Part shown: in pieces, positions 9,536-19,097 of the stretch
Layout of the letters: every line of letters starts with the position of its first letter
Numbering within the stretch: the stretch's first letter is position 1
Assembly (NCBI RefSeq): GCF_003148645.1
Contig: NZ_QGGP01000001.1
Span: 1 to 64,000, forward strand
Origin: Xanthomarina spongicola
GTDB lineage: Bacteria > Bacteroidota > Bacteroidia > Flavobacteriales > Flavobacteriaceae
Direction: 5' to 3'
Length of the DNA stretch: 64,000 nt
Notes under the pieces: model-generated
The model's database searches: none
Seen by the model: the letters and a program-made list of their open reading frames with translations, nothing else
Told to the model about the DNA's origin: nothing
Translations under genes and position numbers: made by a program

Positions 9536-9925
9536 ATGAACAAGCTAATAGCCATAACATATTCTTTCTTGATTCTTGTACAAAGTTTCAATTTTAGTTT
9601 TGAAGACTTTTCAAAACTAAGCGTGTTGTTAGAACATGCAGAATATCATCAAGAAAATTATGGCGATTCTTTTTTAGATTTTATATCTGAACACTATGGA
9701 GAATCTAAGTTTGCTCATGGCAACAATCATGAAGAACATGAAGATTTACCCTTCAAGCATCAACATCAAACATGTGCTCATACTAATGCTGCATTTACTC
9801 TGCCAACATTAAATTTTACTTTGGAATACCAACCATTTATTGAAATTCCTTGTAACTTCTATTATAAAGAATCTTCTTCTTTATTCGAAAAATCTTCTGT
9901 TTTCCAGCCTCCAAAATTCGCATAA
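9536..9925 (+). CDS. Small His/Glu-rich protein of the metal efflux locus
   Basis: This 129-aa protein has a hydrophobic N-terminus (LIAITYSFLILVQSFNF) and a His/Glu cluster (HGNNHEEHEDLPFKHQHQTC) in the middle, ending QPPKFA. The arrangement suggests export followed by metal binding in the periplasm. Small proteins with the LPFKHQH signature are frequent just upstream of CzcA/CusA-type pumps in Flavobacteriia, so it probably senses, buffers or delivers the exported metal. It is the first gene of the locus; the 68-bp gap to the pump gene contains an inverted repeat. No enzymatic function is suggested. Confidence 0.65.
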   Translation: MNKLIAITYSFLILVQSFNFSFEDFSKLSVLLEHAEYHQENYGDSFLDFISEHYGESKFAHGNNHEEHEDLPFKHQHQTCAHTNAAFTLPTLNFTLEYQPFIEIPCNFYYKESSSLFEKSSVFQPPKFA

Positions 9926-9952
9926 TTCAATTGCAGTAAAATCAAATTTATT

Positions 9953-9970
9953 AGCTATTTCTTAATAGCT
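9953..9970. repeat. Inverted repeat AGCTATT-N4-AATAGCT before the RND gene
   Basis: This perfect 7-bp inverted repeat with a 4-nt loop lies between the His-rich gene and the pump gene. It could be a hairpin tuning expression between the two genes or a regulator site. There is no T-run, so a terminator is unlikely. Confidence 0.4.
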
Positions 9971-9993
9971 TAATCCATTTTATACAATGAATT

Positions 9994-12900
9994 ATGTTAG
10001 AACATATAATCAAATTCAGTTTAAAGAATAAACTCATTATTCTTCTCTTCATGGTCTTTGTTGCTGGTTTTGGAATATTCTCCATTACTCAAATTCCTAT
10101 TGGAGCCGTTCCAGATATTACCAACAATCAAGTACAAGTTATTACAACTTCTAGAAATTTATCGACTCAAGATGTAGAGCAATTTATTACTTATCCAGTC
10201 GAGTTAGAAATGGCTAATTTACCTGGAGTTGTAGAAATTCGTTCAGTTTCAAAGTTTGGCCTTTCAGTAGTAACCATTGTCTTCGAAGATGATTTAGGAA
10301 CTTATTTACCTAGACAATTAATCGCAGAGAAAATTAAGTCTGCTTCCGAGAAAATTCCTGAAGGTTTTGGCTCTCCAGAAATGGGACCAATAACTACTGG
10401 TTTGGGAGAGATTTACCAATACATATTAGATGTTAAACCTGAATTTAAAGACAACTATTCTATTACCGATTTAAGAACCATCCAAGATTGGATTGTAAAA
10501 CGCCAATTGTCTGGAATTCCAGGAGTCGTTGAAGTGAATACTTGGGGAGGCTATTTAAAACAATACGAAGTTGCTATTAATTCTAAGAAACTTCATGCCA
10601 TGCAGATTTCTATTTCGGAAATTTATGATGCCTTAGAAAAAAATAATAGTGTTGCTGGTGGAGGTTATATTGAAAAAACTAATCAAGCCTTTTTTATTCG
10701 TGGTGAAGGTTTAGTAGGTAGCTTAGCAGATATTGAAAATATTGTTGTTAAAAACAATGATGTTCCCATTTTTATCAAAGATGTTGCTAAAGTAGGTTTT
10801 GGAAATGCTACAAGGTTTGGAGCCATTACAGGAAATGGTGAAGGAGAAAAAGTTCTTGGGCAAATAATGATGCTTAAAGATGGTAACTCAAAACAAATAA
10901 TAGACAATGTAAAAGATCGCATAAAATCGATACAAAATTCACTGCCAGAAGGTGTTTATATAAATGGGTTTTTAGAGCGAAGTGAGTTAATAAATAAGAC
11001 CACATTTACCGTTGCCGAAAATCTAATTTTAGGATCTCTCATAGTAATTTTTGTAGTCGTATTATTATTAGGTAATTGGCGTTCTGGGCTAGTAGTAGCT
11101 TCTGTAATTCCTTTAAGTTTACTATTTGCTATTTCCTTAATGAATCTCTTTGGAGTCGATGCTAATTTAATGAGTCTTGGAGCTATCGATTTCGGAATTA
11201 TAATCGATGGAGCAGTAATTATTGTTGAATATATTGCCTTCCAAATTACGGCTCAAAGTGCTAAAATTACCTCGCTCTCTAAAAAAGACCAACAAGCAGA
11301 TATTGATACCATTACTTTAAAAAGTTCGTCTAGAATGATGAATTCTGCCATCTTTGGACAGCTTATTATATTAATTGTTTTTATTCCAATATTATCGTTA
11401 AGTGGCATTGAAGGAAAAATGTTTAAACCTATGGCAATGACTTTTAGTTTTGCACTAATTGGAGCCATGATTTTCTGTTTAACATATGTACCAGTAATTT
11501 CTTCTATGTTTTTAAAACCTAGCATTCAAAGTGATAAAAATATATCTGTAAGGCTCATGGCTTATTTAAACAAAGTCTACAAACCAATAATTAATTGGGC
11601 CTTGTTAAACAAAAGAATCGTTATTTCACTTTCGGTTATTTTATTAGCTTCAAGTATTTGGATTTTTAGTAGAATGGGAGGTGAATTTGTACCAACTTTA
11701 GATGAGGGCGATTTTGTAATACAACCTGTTTTAAAAACCGGAACATCACTAAGCAAAACCATAGAAATTACTACAAGAATCGAGCAAATCTTATTAGATA
11801 ATTTCCCTGAAGTAGAACAAGTAGTTAGTAGAATTGGAGCTGCCGAAGTTCCTACAGATCCAATGTCTATGGAAGAAAGCGATGTTATTATAAAACTAAA
11901 ACCTAAAGATGAATGGATTAATGCTTCTAGCAAAGACGAATTGGCAGATAAGTTTAAAGAAGCATTAGAAGTTATTCCTGAAATGGAAGTTGAATTTACA
12001 CAACCAATAGAAATGCGCTTTAATGAGTTAATTACTGGTGTTCGTGCAGATGTTGCTATTAAAATTTTTGGTGAAGATCTAACTGTTCTTGCCAATAAAG
12101 CTAATGAAATTAAAAGTCTTATTGAAAATGTTGAAGGCGCTTCAGATATCATCATAGAAAAGGTTGAAGGTTTACCACAAATGAGCGTTAAATTCAACCG
12201 AAGTAAGATTGCCAGATATGGCTTAAATATTGCCGATTTAAATCAAATAATTACAATGGGGTTTTCAGGTGATGCTGTTGGCTCTGTCTTTGAAGGCGAA
12301 AAACGTTTTGATTTAGTTATTCGCTTAGAAGAAGCACATAGAAAAGATCTTGAAAGCCTTGAAAATTTGTATGTTGATTTACCTAATAACGAAGGAAAAA
12401 TTCCTTTAAGCGAATTGGCTGATATTACCTATACAACTGGTCCAGCAAAAATATCTAGAGACGATACTAAACGACGTGTTGTTGTAGGCATCAATGTTAG
12501 AAATAGAGATTTACAATCTGTTGTGGACGATGTACAAAAAATTATAGACAGTAAATTAAAACTTCCTGCTGGATACAGTATCACTTATGGAGGGCAATTC
12601 GAAAACTTACAAAGTGCCAAAGCACGCTTAATGATTGCCGTTCCTATAGCTTTAGTGCTCATTTTTGTGCTACTTTATTTTGCTTTCAATTCGGCAAAAG
12701 ACGCCTTACTTATTTATTCTGCTATTCCACTTTCGGCTGTTGGAGGTATCCTTTTATTATGGTTTAGAGATTTACCTTTTAGTATTTCGGCAGGAGTTGG
12801 TTTTATAGCCTTATTTGGTATTGCTGTATTAAATGGCATTGTACTTATTGAACATTTTAAAGAGCTGAAAGAGCAAGGTGTTAAAAATATTGAGGAACGC

Positions 12901-14310
12901 ATAAAACGTGGCACAAGCGAGCGTTTAAGACCAGTTTTACTAACAGCAGCAGCTGCAGCACTTGGATTTTTACCTATGGCAATATCTACTAATGCAGGAG
13001 CCGAAGTCCAACGTCCTTTAGCAACTGTTGTTATTGGTGGTTTGGTTAGTGCAACTATTTTAACCCTTGTGGTACTTCCTGTTTTGTATGCTTGGGCTGA
13101 ACAAAAAAAAGAACTTAAAATGAATAAAAAAGGAATTGTCTCAATAGCTGTTTTACTAATATCATTTGGGTTAAGTGCACAACAAAGTCCAATAGATATC
13201 AATCAAGCTTTAGAACTTGCAATTAACAATAATTCGGGTTTGAAAGCCTCTTCATTAAAAGTAGATGAAGCTGAATCTCTTATTGGTAGCGCTTTTACTT
13301 TCGATAAAACATCTGTTTATTACAGTTATGACGAAAGTAATTTGGGGCAAAACAATAGGCCATTAAACACCTTTGGCATTTCGCAAGACTTTAAATTTCC
13401 AACCGTTTATTTTGCTGAAAAAAAAGTTAACAATGCACAATACCAAATGCAAACATCTAAGTATAACATAACACTTCAAAACTTAAAAAAGGATGTGTAC
13501 GCTGGATATTATCAATTAAGTTATGCTAAGAATAAAGCAAAAACTTATCAGGTTTTAGATAGTTTATATCAAAATTTTGCTAAATCTGCTGAACGTCGTT
13601 TCGAATTAGGTGAAACTAATTATTTAGAAATGATAACTGCTCAATCTAAACAAAAGCAATTGGAAACTCTCTATAAACAAGCTTTGCAAGATATTGTCTT
13701 AGCTAAAGAGCAATTAAAAAAAGTAATACAAACAGATACACTTATTATAGTTGATGAACCTTTAATAAAATTAGAATTACAAGGTATTACTCCAAAAGAA
13801 AATGTTGGTTTACTATATTTTGAAGATTCTAAAAACTATTACAAAGCTTTAATAGTAAAAGAAAAACAAAGTTTACTTCCCGATTTAAACGCAGAATATT
13901 TTCAAGGGTCTAATAGTGGGTTAAATCAAAATTTAATAGGCTACCAATTCGGACTTAAATTACCCTTATTTTTTAAAGGACATAACTCTAAAATTAAAGC
14001 CTCAATAATAGCTCAAGAAATTATAGAAGAACAAGAGCAAGATTATAAAGTAAAACTAAACACAGAATATCAATCACTTTTGGCGAAGCTTCAGCAGAAT
14101 GAAGAAGCTATAAATTATTATAATAGTCAAGGGAAAAAGCTTTCAGAAGAAATAGTAAAAACTGCAGAAAGAACTTTTAAAGAAGGTGAAATTGATTTCT
14201 TTCAATACATACAAAGTATTGAAACAGCTAAAGAAATAGTACTTACGTATCTCGATAATTTAAACACATACAATCAAACAATAATTGCTATCAATTATTT
14301 AATTTTATAA
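9994..14310 (+). CDS. HME-family RND metal pump (CzcA-type) fused to a TolC-like outer-membrane factor
   Basis: This 1438-aa fusion has two parts. Residues 1 to ~1040 are a complete heavy-metal RND pump with 12 predicted membrane helices (GAVPDITNNQVQV at the N-terminus; VVIGGLVSATILTLVVLPVL as the last helix). The TM4 motif D399-F-G-I-I-I-D405..E412 matches the spacing of D402/D408/E415 in CzcA, the Zn/Co/Cd class, rather than the Cu/Ag CusA class. From M1043 a fresh signal peptide begins (ending SFGLSAQQ), followed by a TolC/CzcC-like coiled-coil outer-membrane protein (INQALELAINNNSGLKASS). The second signal probably lets signal peptidase release the outer-membrane part. Such long CzcA/CusA entries are common in Bacteroidota. 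The junction lies just after an A8 tract (see findings). Confidence 0.9.
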   Translation: MLEHIIKFSLKNKLIILLFMVFVAGFGIFSITQIPIGAVPDITNNQVQVITTSRNLSTQDVEQFITYPVELEMANLPGVVEIRSVSKFGLSVVTIVFEDDLGTYLPRQLIAEKIKSASEKIPEGFGSPEMGPITTGLGEIYQYILDVKPEFKDNYSITDLRTIQDWIVKRQLSGIPGVVEVNTWGGYLKQYEVAINSKKLHAMQISISEIYDALEKNNSVAGGGYIEKTNQAFFIRGEGLVGSLADIENIVVKNNDVPIFIKDVAKVGFGNATRFGAITGNGEGEKVLGQIMMLKDGNSKQIIDNVKDRIKSIQNSLPEGVYINGFLERSELINKTTFTVAENLILGSLIVIFVVVLLLGNWRSGLVVASVIPLSLLFAISLMNLFGVDANLMSLGAIDFGIIIDGAVIIVEYIAFQITAQSAKITSLSKKDQQADIDTITLKSSSRMMNSAIFGQLIILIVFIPILSLSGIEGKMFKPMAMTFSFALIGAMIFCLTYVPVISSMFLKPSIQSDKNISVRLMAYLNKVYKPIINWALLNKRIVISLSVILLASSIWIFSRMGGEFVPTLDEGDFVIQPVLKTGTSLSKTIEITTRIEQILLDNFPEVEQVVSRIGAAEVPTDPMSMEESDVIIKLKPKDEWINASSKDELADKFKEALEVIPEMEVEFTQPIEMRFNELITGVRADVAIKIFGEDLTVLANKANEIKSLIENVEGASDIIIEKVEGLPQMSVKFNRSKIARYGLNIADLNQIITMGFSGDAVGSVFEGEKRFDLVIRLEEAHRKDLESLENLYVDLPNNEGKIPLSELADITYTTGPAKISRDDTKRRVVVGINVRNRDLQSVVDDVQKIIDSKLKLPAGYSITYGGQFENLQSAKARLMIAVPIALVLIFVLLYFAFNSAKDALLIYSAIPLSAVGGILLLWFRDLPFSISAGVGFIALFGIAVLNGIVLIEHFKELKEQGVKNIEERIKRGTSERLRPVLLTAAAAALGFLPMAISTNAGAEVQRPLATVVIGGLVSATILTLVVLPVLYAWAEQKKELKMNKKGIVSIAVLLISFGLSAQQSPIDINQALELAINNNSGLKASSLKVDEAESLIGSAFTFDKTSVYYSYDESNLGQNNRPLNTFGISQDFKFPTVYFAEKKVNNAQYQMQTSKYNITLQNLKKDVYAGYYQLSYAKNKAKTYQVLDSLYQNFAKSAERRFELGETNYLEMITAQSKQKQLETLYKQALQDIVLAKEQLKKVIQTDTLIIVDEPLIKLELQGITPKENVGLLYFEDSKNYYKALIVKEKQSLLPDLNAEYFQGSNSGLNQNLIGYQFGLKLPLFFKGHNSKIKASIIAQEIIEEQEQDYKVKLNTEYQSLLAKLQQNEEAINYYNSQGKKLSEEIVKTAERTFKEGEIDFFQYIQSIETAKEIVLTYLDNLNTYNQTIIAINYLIL

Positions 14311-14313
14311 AAA

Positions 14314-15459
14314 ATGAAAAACCTATATATCCTTATATTTTCATTGGTTTTAATAGCCTGTGGAAATTCAGAAAAAAACATAGAAACTGTTGAAGAAATT
14401 CAAACAGGCTCAAATGAAATAGACATTACCAAAGAACAATTTAAAGGTGAAAAAATGGCTTTTGGTTCGCTTACAGAACAAGAATTTAACGAAACCGTAA
14501 AAACCAATGGCATGATAGATGTTCCTCCTCATAACAAGTCTAGTGTCACATCTTTTTTTGGAGGTTATATTACCAAAACACCATTATTGGTTGGAGATAA
14601 AGTGGTGAAAGGACAATTATTGGTAACTCTTGAAAATACTGAATATGTAGAAATACAACAAAACTATTTAGAAGTTGCCGAACAATTAAACTATTTAAAA
14701 TCTGAGTTTACCAGACAAAAAACCTTATTCGACGAAAACATCACCTCAGAAAAAAACTTCTTAAAAGCCGAAAGCACTTATAAAAGTAATTTAGCTCATT
14801 ACAATGGTTTGCGTAAAAAACTTGAAATGATGCATATAAATCCCATTTCTGTTGAACAAGGACATATTTCTTCAACCATTAATATATATGCTCCAATAGA
14901 AGGCCATGTTACAAAAGTAAATGTTAGTAATGGCACGTATGTTTCTCCTGCAGATATTATTATGGAAATAGTAGATACAGACCACATACATTTAGAACTT
15001 TCTATTTTTGAAAAAGACATTTTAAAAATTAAAAAAGACCAAGACATTCTATTTACAATCCCAGAAGCTTCAAACAAAACTTTTGTTGCAGAAGTTCATT
15101 TGGTTGGAACAACAATAGACGAAAAAAGTAGACGAGTAAAGGTTCATGGGCATATTGATAATACACAAACAAACTTTATTGTTGGTATGTTTGTGGAAGC
15201 TGAAATTTTAGTTAAAAGCCGTAAAAGTTCAGCTTTACCTAAAGAAGCTATTATTAATCTAGAAAATGAATTTTATGTATTAGTTTTAAAAAATGAAACT
15301 GAAACAGAATTTCATTTGGAAAAAGTTAAAATTGAAAAAGGAAACGAAACAGAAGCTTTTGTTGAAATTTTAAACATAGATGCTCTAAATGACAAGCAAA
15401 TTTTAACAAAAGGCACATATATGCTACTAAATGAAGGAGGTGGAGGTCACGACCATTAA
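14314..15459 (+). CDS. RND efflux periplasmic adaptor (membrane fusion) lipoprotein, CzcB/CusB type
   Basis: This 381-aa lipoprotein (IFSLVLIACGNSE, Cys17) should bridge the pump and the outer-membrane factor in the periplasm. A biotinyl-lipoyl half-motif (GGYITKTPLLVGDKVVKGQL), a helical hairpin around residues 110-170 and the returning lipoyl half (INIYAPIEGHVTKVNVSNG) are followed by a beta-barrel and a membrane-proximal domain. The C-terminus is a short Gly-rich His tail (GGGGHDH), a possible metal-capturing end. It starts 3 bp after the pump stop codon, so translation is probably coupled. Confidence 0.92.
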   Translation: MKNLYILIFSLVLIACGNSEKNIETVEEIQTGSNEIDITKEQFKGEKMAFGSLTEQEFNETVKTNGMIDVPPHNKSSVTSFFGGYITKTPLLVGDKVVKGQLLVTLENTEYVEIQQNYLEVAEQLNYLKSEFTRQKTLFDENITSEKNFLKAESTYKSNLAHYNGLRKKLEMMHINPISVEQGHISSTINIYAPIEGHVTKVNVSNGTYVSPADIIMEIVDTDHIHLELSIFEKDILKIKKDQDILFTIPEASNKTFVAEVHLVGTTIDEKSRRVKVHGHIDNTQTNFIVGMFVEAEILVKSRKSSALPKEAIINLENEFYVLVLKNETETEFHLEKVKIEKGNETEAFVEILNIDALNDKQILTKGTYMLLNEGGGGHDH

Positions 15460-15469
15460 TTAGAATTGT

Positions 15470-17443
15470 ATGAATAAACACAAAGAGAATACTCATAATC
15501 ACGAACATGGTGGCATTTTTGGAAAGAAAACAGAACTCTATTTTTCAATTCTTTGTGGTGTCTTTTTAATTCTTGGATTTGCATTCGAAAAAACAAATCT
15601 GGGGTCTTTTTGGGTTTATCAATCGAGTTATATCATTGCTTACTTTTTTGGTGGCTACTTTATAAGTATTGAAGCAACTCAAAAAATGTCTAAAGGTGGC
15701 TTCGATATCGATTTTTTAATGATTGCTGCTGCTATTGGAGCTGCTTATATTGGTAGTTGGGCAGAAGGTGCATTGCTATTATTTCTGTTTAGTTTAGGCC
15801 ATGCTTTAGAAAGTTATGCCATGAACAAGGCTACAAAATCTATTGAAGCTTTAGGCGATTTATCGCCAAATACTGCACTTGTAAAAGAAGATGGGAAACT
15901 AGTAGAAACACCAATAGATCAATTAAAAATAAACGATGTTATTGTTGTACAGCCTCACACAAAAATTGCAGCAGATGGTGTTATTATAGCAGGTAGTAGC
16001 AGTATTAATCAGGCTCCAATTACTGGAGAAAGCATGCCTGTGGACAAAATGGCTATTCCAAGTATTGAAAATTTACCAGATTTTAAAGATATTGACAAAA
16101 CTCATATTGCATTTACTGGAACTATTAATGGAGATGGCCATATTGAGGTTCTGGTATTAAAGCTAAGTAAAGATTCAACAGTTGCTCGTTTAATTAAAAT
16201 GGTAAGCGAAGTTGAAACACAGAAGTCGCCAACCCAACGTCTTACAAAGAAGTTCGAAAAAATTTATGTGCCTATTGTTATATTATTAGTTAGTATTTTG
16301 TGCTTTGCGCATCTTATTATAGACGAATCATTTCAAGAGAGTTTGTATCGAGCCATAACAGTTTTAGTAGCAGCAAGTCCTTGTGCTTTGGCTATTTCTA
16401 CTCCAAGTGCAGTTTTAAGTGGAATTGCTAGAGCTGCGCAAAAAGGGGTTTTAATAAAAGGTGGAAAAGCTCTGGAAGATTTAGGCATGATTACAACTAT
16501 TGCTTTCGATAAAACTGGAACGCTTACCGAAGGTAAACCTAAGCTAACTAACGTTATTACTTTTAAAGGTTTTAAAGAAACAGACTTTGTACAATTAGTT
16601 TTAGAGGTTGAAAGTTTAAGCAATCATCCACTAGCTAAAGCAATTTCTAAAGATCTTATGGAAAAATATAACATTGATTATTTAGGAAATGCTTCTGAAA
16701 TAAATGCCATTCAAGGAAAAGGCATTCAAGCTATTTATGAAAATGAAAGTGTATTTATTGGAAATACTTTACTTATGCTAGACGAAGGTATTTCGGTTGA
16801 AGATTCCATCACTTCTAAAATGAATGATTTATTGGAACAAGGACATACTGTGATGCTTGTAGCATTTAAAAATGATATTATTGGTTTGATTAGCGTCATG
16901 GACGTTCCAAGAAAAACAGCAGTAAGCACTTTGAAGCGATTAAAAGAAATTGGCATCAAACGAATGATTATGCTCACTGGAGATCACCAAAATGTAGGAG
17001 ACACCATAGCAAAACAGATAGGTTTAACCGAAGCCAAAGGTAATTTACTCCCAGAAGACAAAGTTGCAGTTATAAAAAAACTTCTAAAAGAAGATAAAAA
17101 AATAGCCATGGTTGGCGATGGTGTTAACGATGCTCCAGCAATGGCTTTAAGCACAGTTAGTGTAGCTATGGGAGCAGCAGGAAGCGATGTGGCTCTAGAA
17201 ACTGCAGACGTTGCCTTGATGTCTGATAAAATTGAAAGACTTCCCTTTGTTATTGGTTTAAGCAGAGAATCTAAACGTATTATAAAACAAAATATTTTTA
17301 TAAGTTTAGGAGTGGTTGCTTTGTTAGTTCCTGTTACTATTTTAGGACTTACCAATATTGGCTTAGCTGTACTTTTTCATGAAGGTTCAACCATAGTTGT
17401 TGTAATAAATGCCTTGCGATTACTTCGATATAAATTAGATTAA
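15470..17443 (+). CDS. P1B-4-type heavy-metal P-type ATPase (Co/Zn/Fe-like)
   Basis: This 657-aa metal-translocating ATPase carries DKTGT (phosphorylated D347), TGES, the HP motif (SNHPLAKAI), MLTGDH and VGDGVNDAPAM. The membrane metal motif is SPC (residues 303-305) instead of CPC, and the last helix carries HEGST (637-641). That combination defines the P1B-4 subclass (CoaT/CtpD-like; reported for Co2+, Zn2+ and Fe2+), not copper exporters. There is no N-terminal CxxC metal-binding domain, only a short His-rich tail (NTHNHEHGG), typical of this subclass. It starts 10 bp after the adaptor gene and should move cytosolic metal to the periplasm, where the RND system expels it. Confidence 0.92.
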   Translation: MNKHKENTHNHEHGGIFGKKTELYFSILCGVFLILGFAFEKTNLGSFWVYQSSYIIAYFFGGYFISIEATQKMSKGGFDIDFLMIAAAIGAAYIGSWAEGALLLFLFSLGHALESYAMNKATKSIEALGDLSPNTALVKEDGKLVETPIDQLKINDVIVVQPHTKIAADGVIIAGSSSINQAPITGESMPVDKMAIPSIENLPDFKDIDKTHIAFTGTINGDGHIEVLVLKLSKDSTVARLIKMVSEVETQKSPTQRLTKKFEKIYVPIVILLVSILCFAHLIIDESFQESLYRAITVLVAASPCALAISTPSAVLSGIARAAQKGVLIKGGKALEDLGMITTIAFDKTGTLTEGKPKLTNVITFKGFKETDFVQLVLEVESLSNHPLAKAISKDLMEKYNIDYLGNASEINAIQGKGIQAIYENESVFIGNTLLMLDEGISVEDSITSKMNDLLEQGHTVMLVAFKNDIIGLISVMDVPRKTAVSTLKRLKEIGIKRMIMLTGDHQNVGDTIAKQIGLTEAKGNLLPEDKVAVIKKLLKEDKKIAMVGDGVNDAPAMALSTVSVAMGAAGSDVALETADVALMSDKIERLPFVIGLSRESKRIIKQNIFISLGVVALLVPVTILGLTNIGLAVLFHEGSTIVVVINALRLLRYKLD

Positions 17444-17446
17444 AAA

Positions 17447-17486
17447 AATAAAACTCCCAAACTAAATTAGCTTGGGAGTTTTATTT
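17447..17486. terminator. Bidirectional terminator between the metal ATPase and glyS
   Basis: AATAAAACTCCCAA pairs with TTGGGAGTTTTATT across an 11-nt loop. A- and T-runs on both sides suit termination of the plus-strand metal operon and of glyS on the minus strand. Confidence 0.85.
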
Positions 17487-17519
17487 TTAAAGATTCTTTG
17501 TAAAGGCAGATAGACTCAT

Positions 17520-17548
17520 GTTGCACTTCGACAAGCTTAGTGTGACAT
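17520..17548. repeat. Degenerate dispersed repeat (ATGTCAnnCTAAGC family)
   Basis: Read on the minus strand, this is ATGTCACACTAAGCTTGTCG then AAGTG. It resembles the copy at 50166-50196 and the dispersed intergenic sequence common in Flavobacteriia (tgtca..ctgagc...tcgaag). It lies just after the glyS stop codon. Confidence 0.5.
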
Positions 17549-17551
17549 TTT

Positions 17552-19093
17552 TTATTTCATTTTCATCAACCAATGTTTCACATCAACCTCAGCTTTAATA
17601 ATATCTTTTAAATCTGCAATTTTCACACGTTTTTGTTCCATAGTATCTCGATGACGAATAGTTACAGTGTTGTCTTCTAAAGTGTCGTGATCTACAGTAA
17701 TACAAAATGGTGTTCCGTTAGCATCTTGACGTCTGTAACGTCTTCCAACAGCATCTTTTTCATCGTAATCTACATTGAAATCCCATTTTAAATCTTCTAC
17801 AATCTGTTTTGCAATATCTGGTAAACCATCTTTTTTAACCAATGGTAAAATAGCAGCTTTTACTGGAGCTAAAACAGCTGGTAATTTTAAAACTGTTCTG
17901 GTAGTATTATTGTCTAATTCTTCTTCAACTAGAGCATTTGAAAATATTGCTAAGAACATTCTGTCCAAACCAATAGATGTTTCAAGCACATAAGGTGTAT
18001 AGCTTGCGTTATCTTCGTGGTCGAAATATTGTAATTTTTTACCTGAGAATTCTTCGTGTTGTTTTAAATCGAAATCGGTTCTGGAATGAATACCTTCCAA
18101 TTCTTTAAAACCAAATGGAAATTTAAACTCGATATCAGTTGCAGCATCTGCATAGTGAGCTAATTTTTCATGGTCATGAAAACGGTAATTTTCTTCACCT
18201 AAACCAAGAGATAAGTGCCATTTCATTCTAGTTTCTTTCCAATAGTCAAACCATTCTTTTTGTGTTCCAGGTTTGATAAAAAATTGCATTTCCATTTGTT
18301 CAAACTCGCGCATTCTAAAAATAAACTGTCTTGCTACTATTTCATTTCTAAAAGCTTTTCCTGTTTGAGCAATTCCGAAAGGAATTTTCATGCGTCCAGT
18401 TTTCTGAACGTTTAAAAAATTAACAAAAATACCTTGAGCTGTTTCTGGACGTAAATATAAATCCATAGCATGTTCTGCACTTGCACCAAGCTTGGTTCCA
18501 AACATTAAGTTAAATTGTTTAACGTCTGTCCAGTTTTTAGAACCAGTTAATGGGTCTGCTATTTCTAGTTCTTCAATAAGAGCTTTAACATCTGCTAAAT
18601 CTTCAGCTCCTAAAGATTTTCCCATTCTGGTAAGAATGCTTTCTATTTTTTCTTGATAGCCTACAACACGAGGATTTGTAGAAACAAATTCAGCTTTATT
18701 AAAAGTATCACCAAAACGCTTTTCAGCTTTTGATACTTCTTTATCTATTTTAGTTTCAATTTTAGCACAATAGTCTTCAATTAAAACATCTGCTCTGTAA
18801 CGTTTTTTGGAATCTTTATTATCAATCAATGGATCGTTAAAAGCATCGACATGTCCTGAGGCCTTCCAAATAGTAGGATGCATGAAAATTGCAGAGTCAA
18901 TACCTACAATGTTATCATTCATTTGCACCATGGCTTTCCACCAATAGTCGCGTATGTTTTTCTTTAATTCTGCTCCATTTTGTGCGTAATCGTAAACTGC
19001 ACTAAGTCCATCGTAGATTTCACTACTCTGGAACACGTAACCATACTCCTTTGCGTGAGAGATTACTTTTTTAAATTGATCGTCGTTTGCCAT
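17552..19093 (-). CDS. glyS: Glycyl-tRNA synthetase, dimeric class II
   Basis: This 513-aa enzyme attaches glycine to tRNA-Gly. It is the single-chain alpha2 form found in Bacteroidota: catalytic-core pieces are YGYVFQSSEIYDGLSAVYDY, the RPETAQGIFVNF motif, FRNEI and IGLDRMFLA, followed by an anticodon-binding domain (APVKAAILPLVKK, YRRQDANGTPFCITVDHDTL). The length is normal for the family. The ATG at 19091-19093 is preceded by TATTTTTGCAgc, placing a -7 element 4 bp from the start codon (see findings). A strong terminator separates it from the gene upstream, so it is probably transcribed on its own. Confidence 0.97.
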   Translation of the reverse strand: MANDDQFKKVISHAKEYGYVFQSSEIYDGLSAVYDYAQNGAELKKNIRDYWWKAMVQMNDNIVGIDSAIFMHPTIWKASGHVDAFNDPLIDNKDSKKRYRADVLIEDYCAKIETKIDKEVSKAEKRFGDTFNKAEFVSTNPRVVGYQEKIESILTRMGKSLGAEDLADVKALIEELEIADPLTGSKNWTDVKQFNLMFGTKLGASAEHAMDLYLRPETAQGIFVNFLNVQKTGRMKIPFGIAQTGKAFRNEIVARQFIFRMREFEQMEMQFFIKPGTQKEWFDYWKETRMKWHLSLGLGEENYRFHDHEKLAHYADAATDIEFKFPFGFKELEGIHSRTDFDLKQHEEFSGKKLQYFDHEDNASYTPYVLETSIGLDRMFLAIFSNALVEEELDNNTTRTVLKLPAVLAPVKAAILPLVKKDGLPDIAKQIVEDLKWDFNVDYDEKDAVGRRYRRQDANGTPFCITVDHDTLEDNTVTIRHRDTMEQKRVKIADLKDIIKAEVDVKHWLMKMK

Positions 19094-19097
19094 GCTG

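Noticed and set aside
11577-12197. Long minus-strand open frames inside the RND pump gene (also at 12714-13202 and inside the ATPase gene)
   Set aside because: They are antisense shadows of strongly conserved coding sequence, with low-complexity Ser/Ile/Leu-rich translations and no family motifs.
9994-13119. Assignment of the pump as CusA (Cu/Ag)
   Set aside because: The TM4 acid pattern matches the CzcA-type divalent class, and the ATPase beside it is P1B-4.
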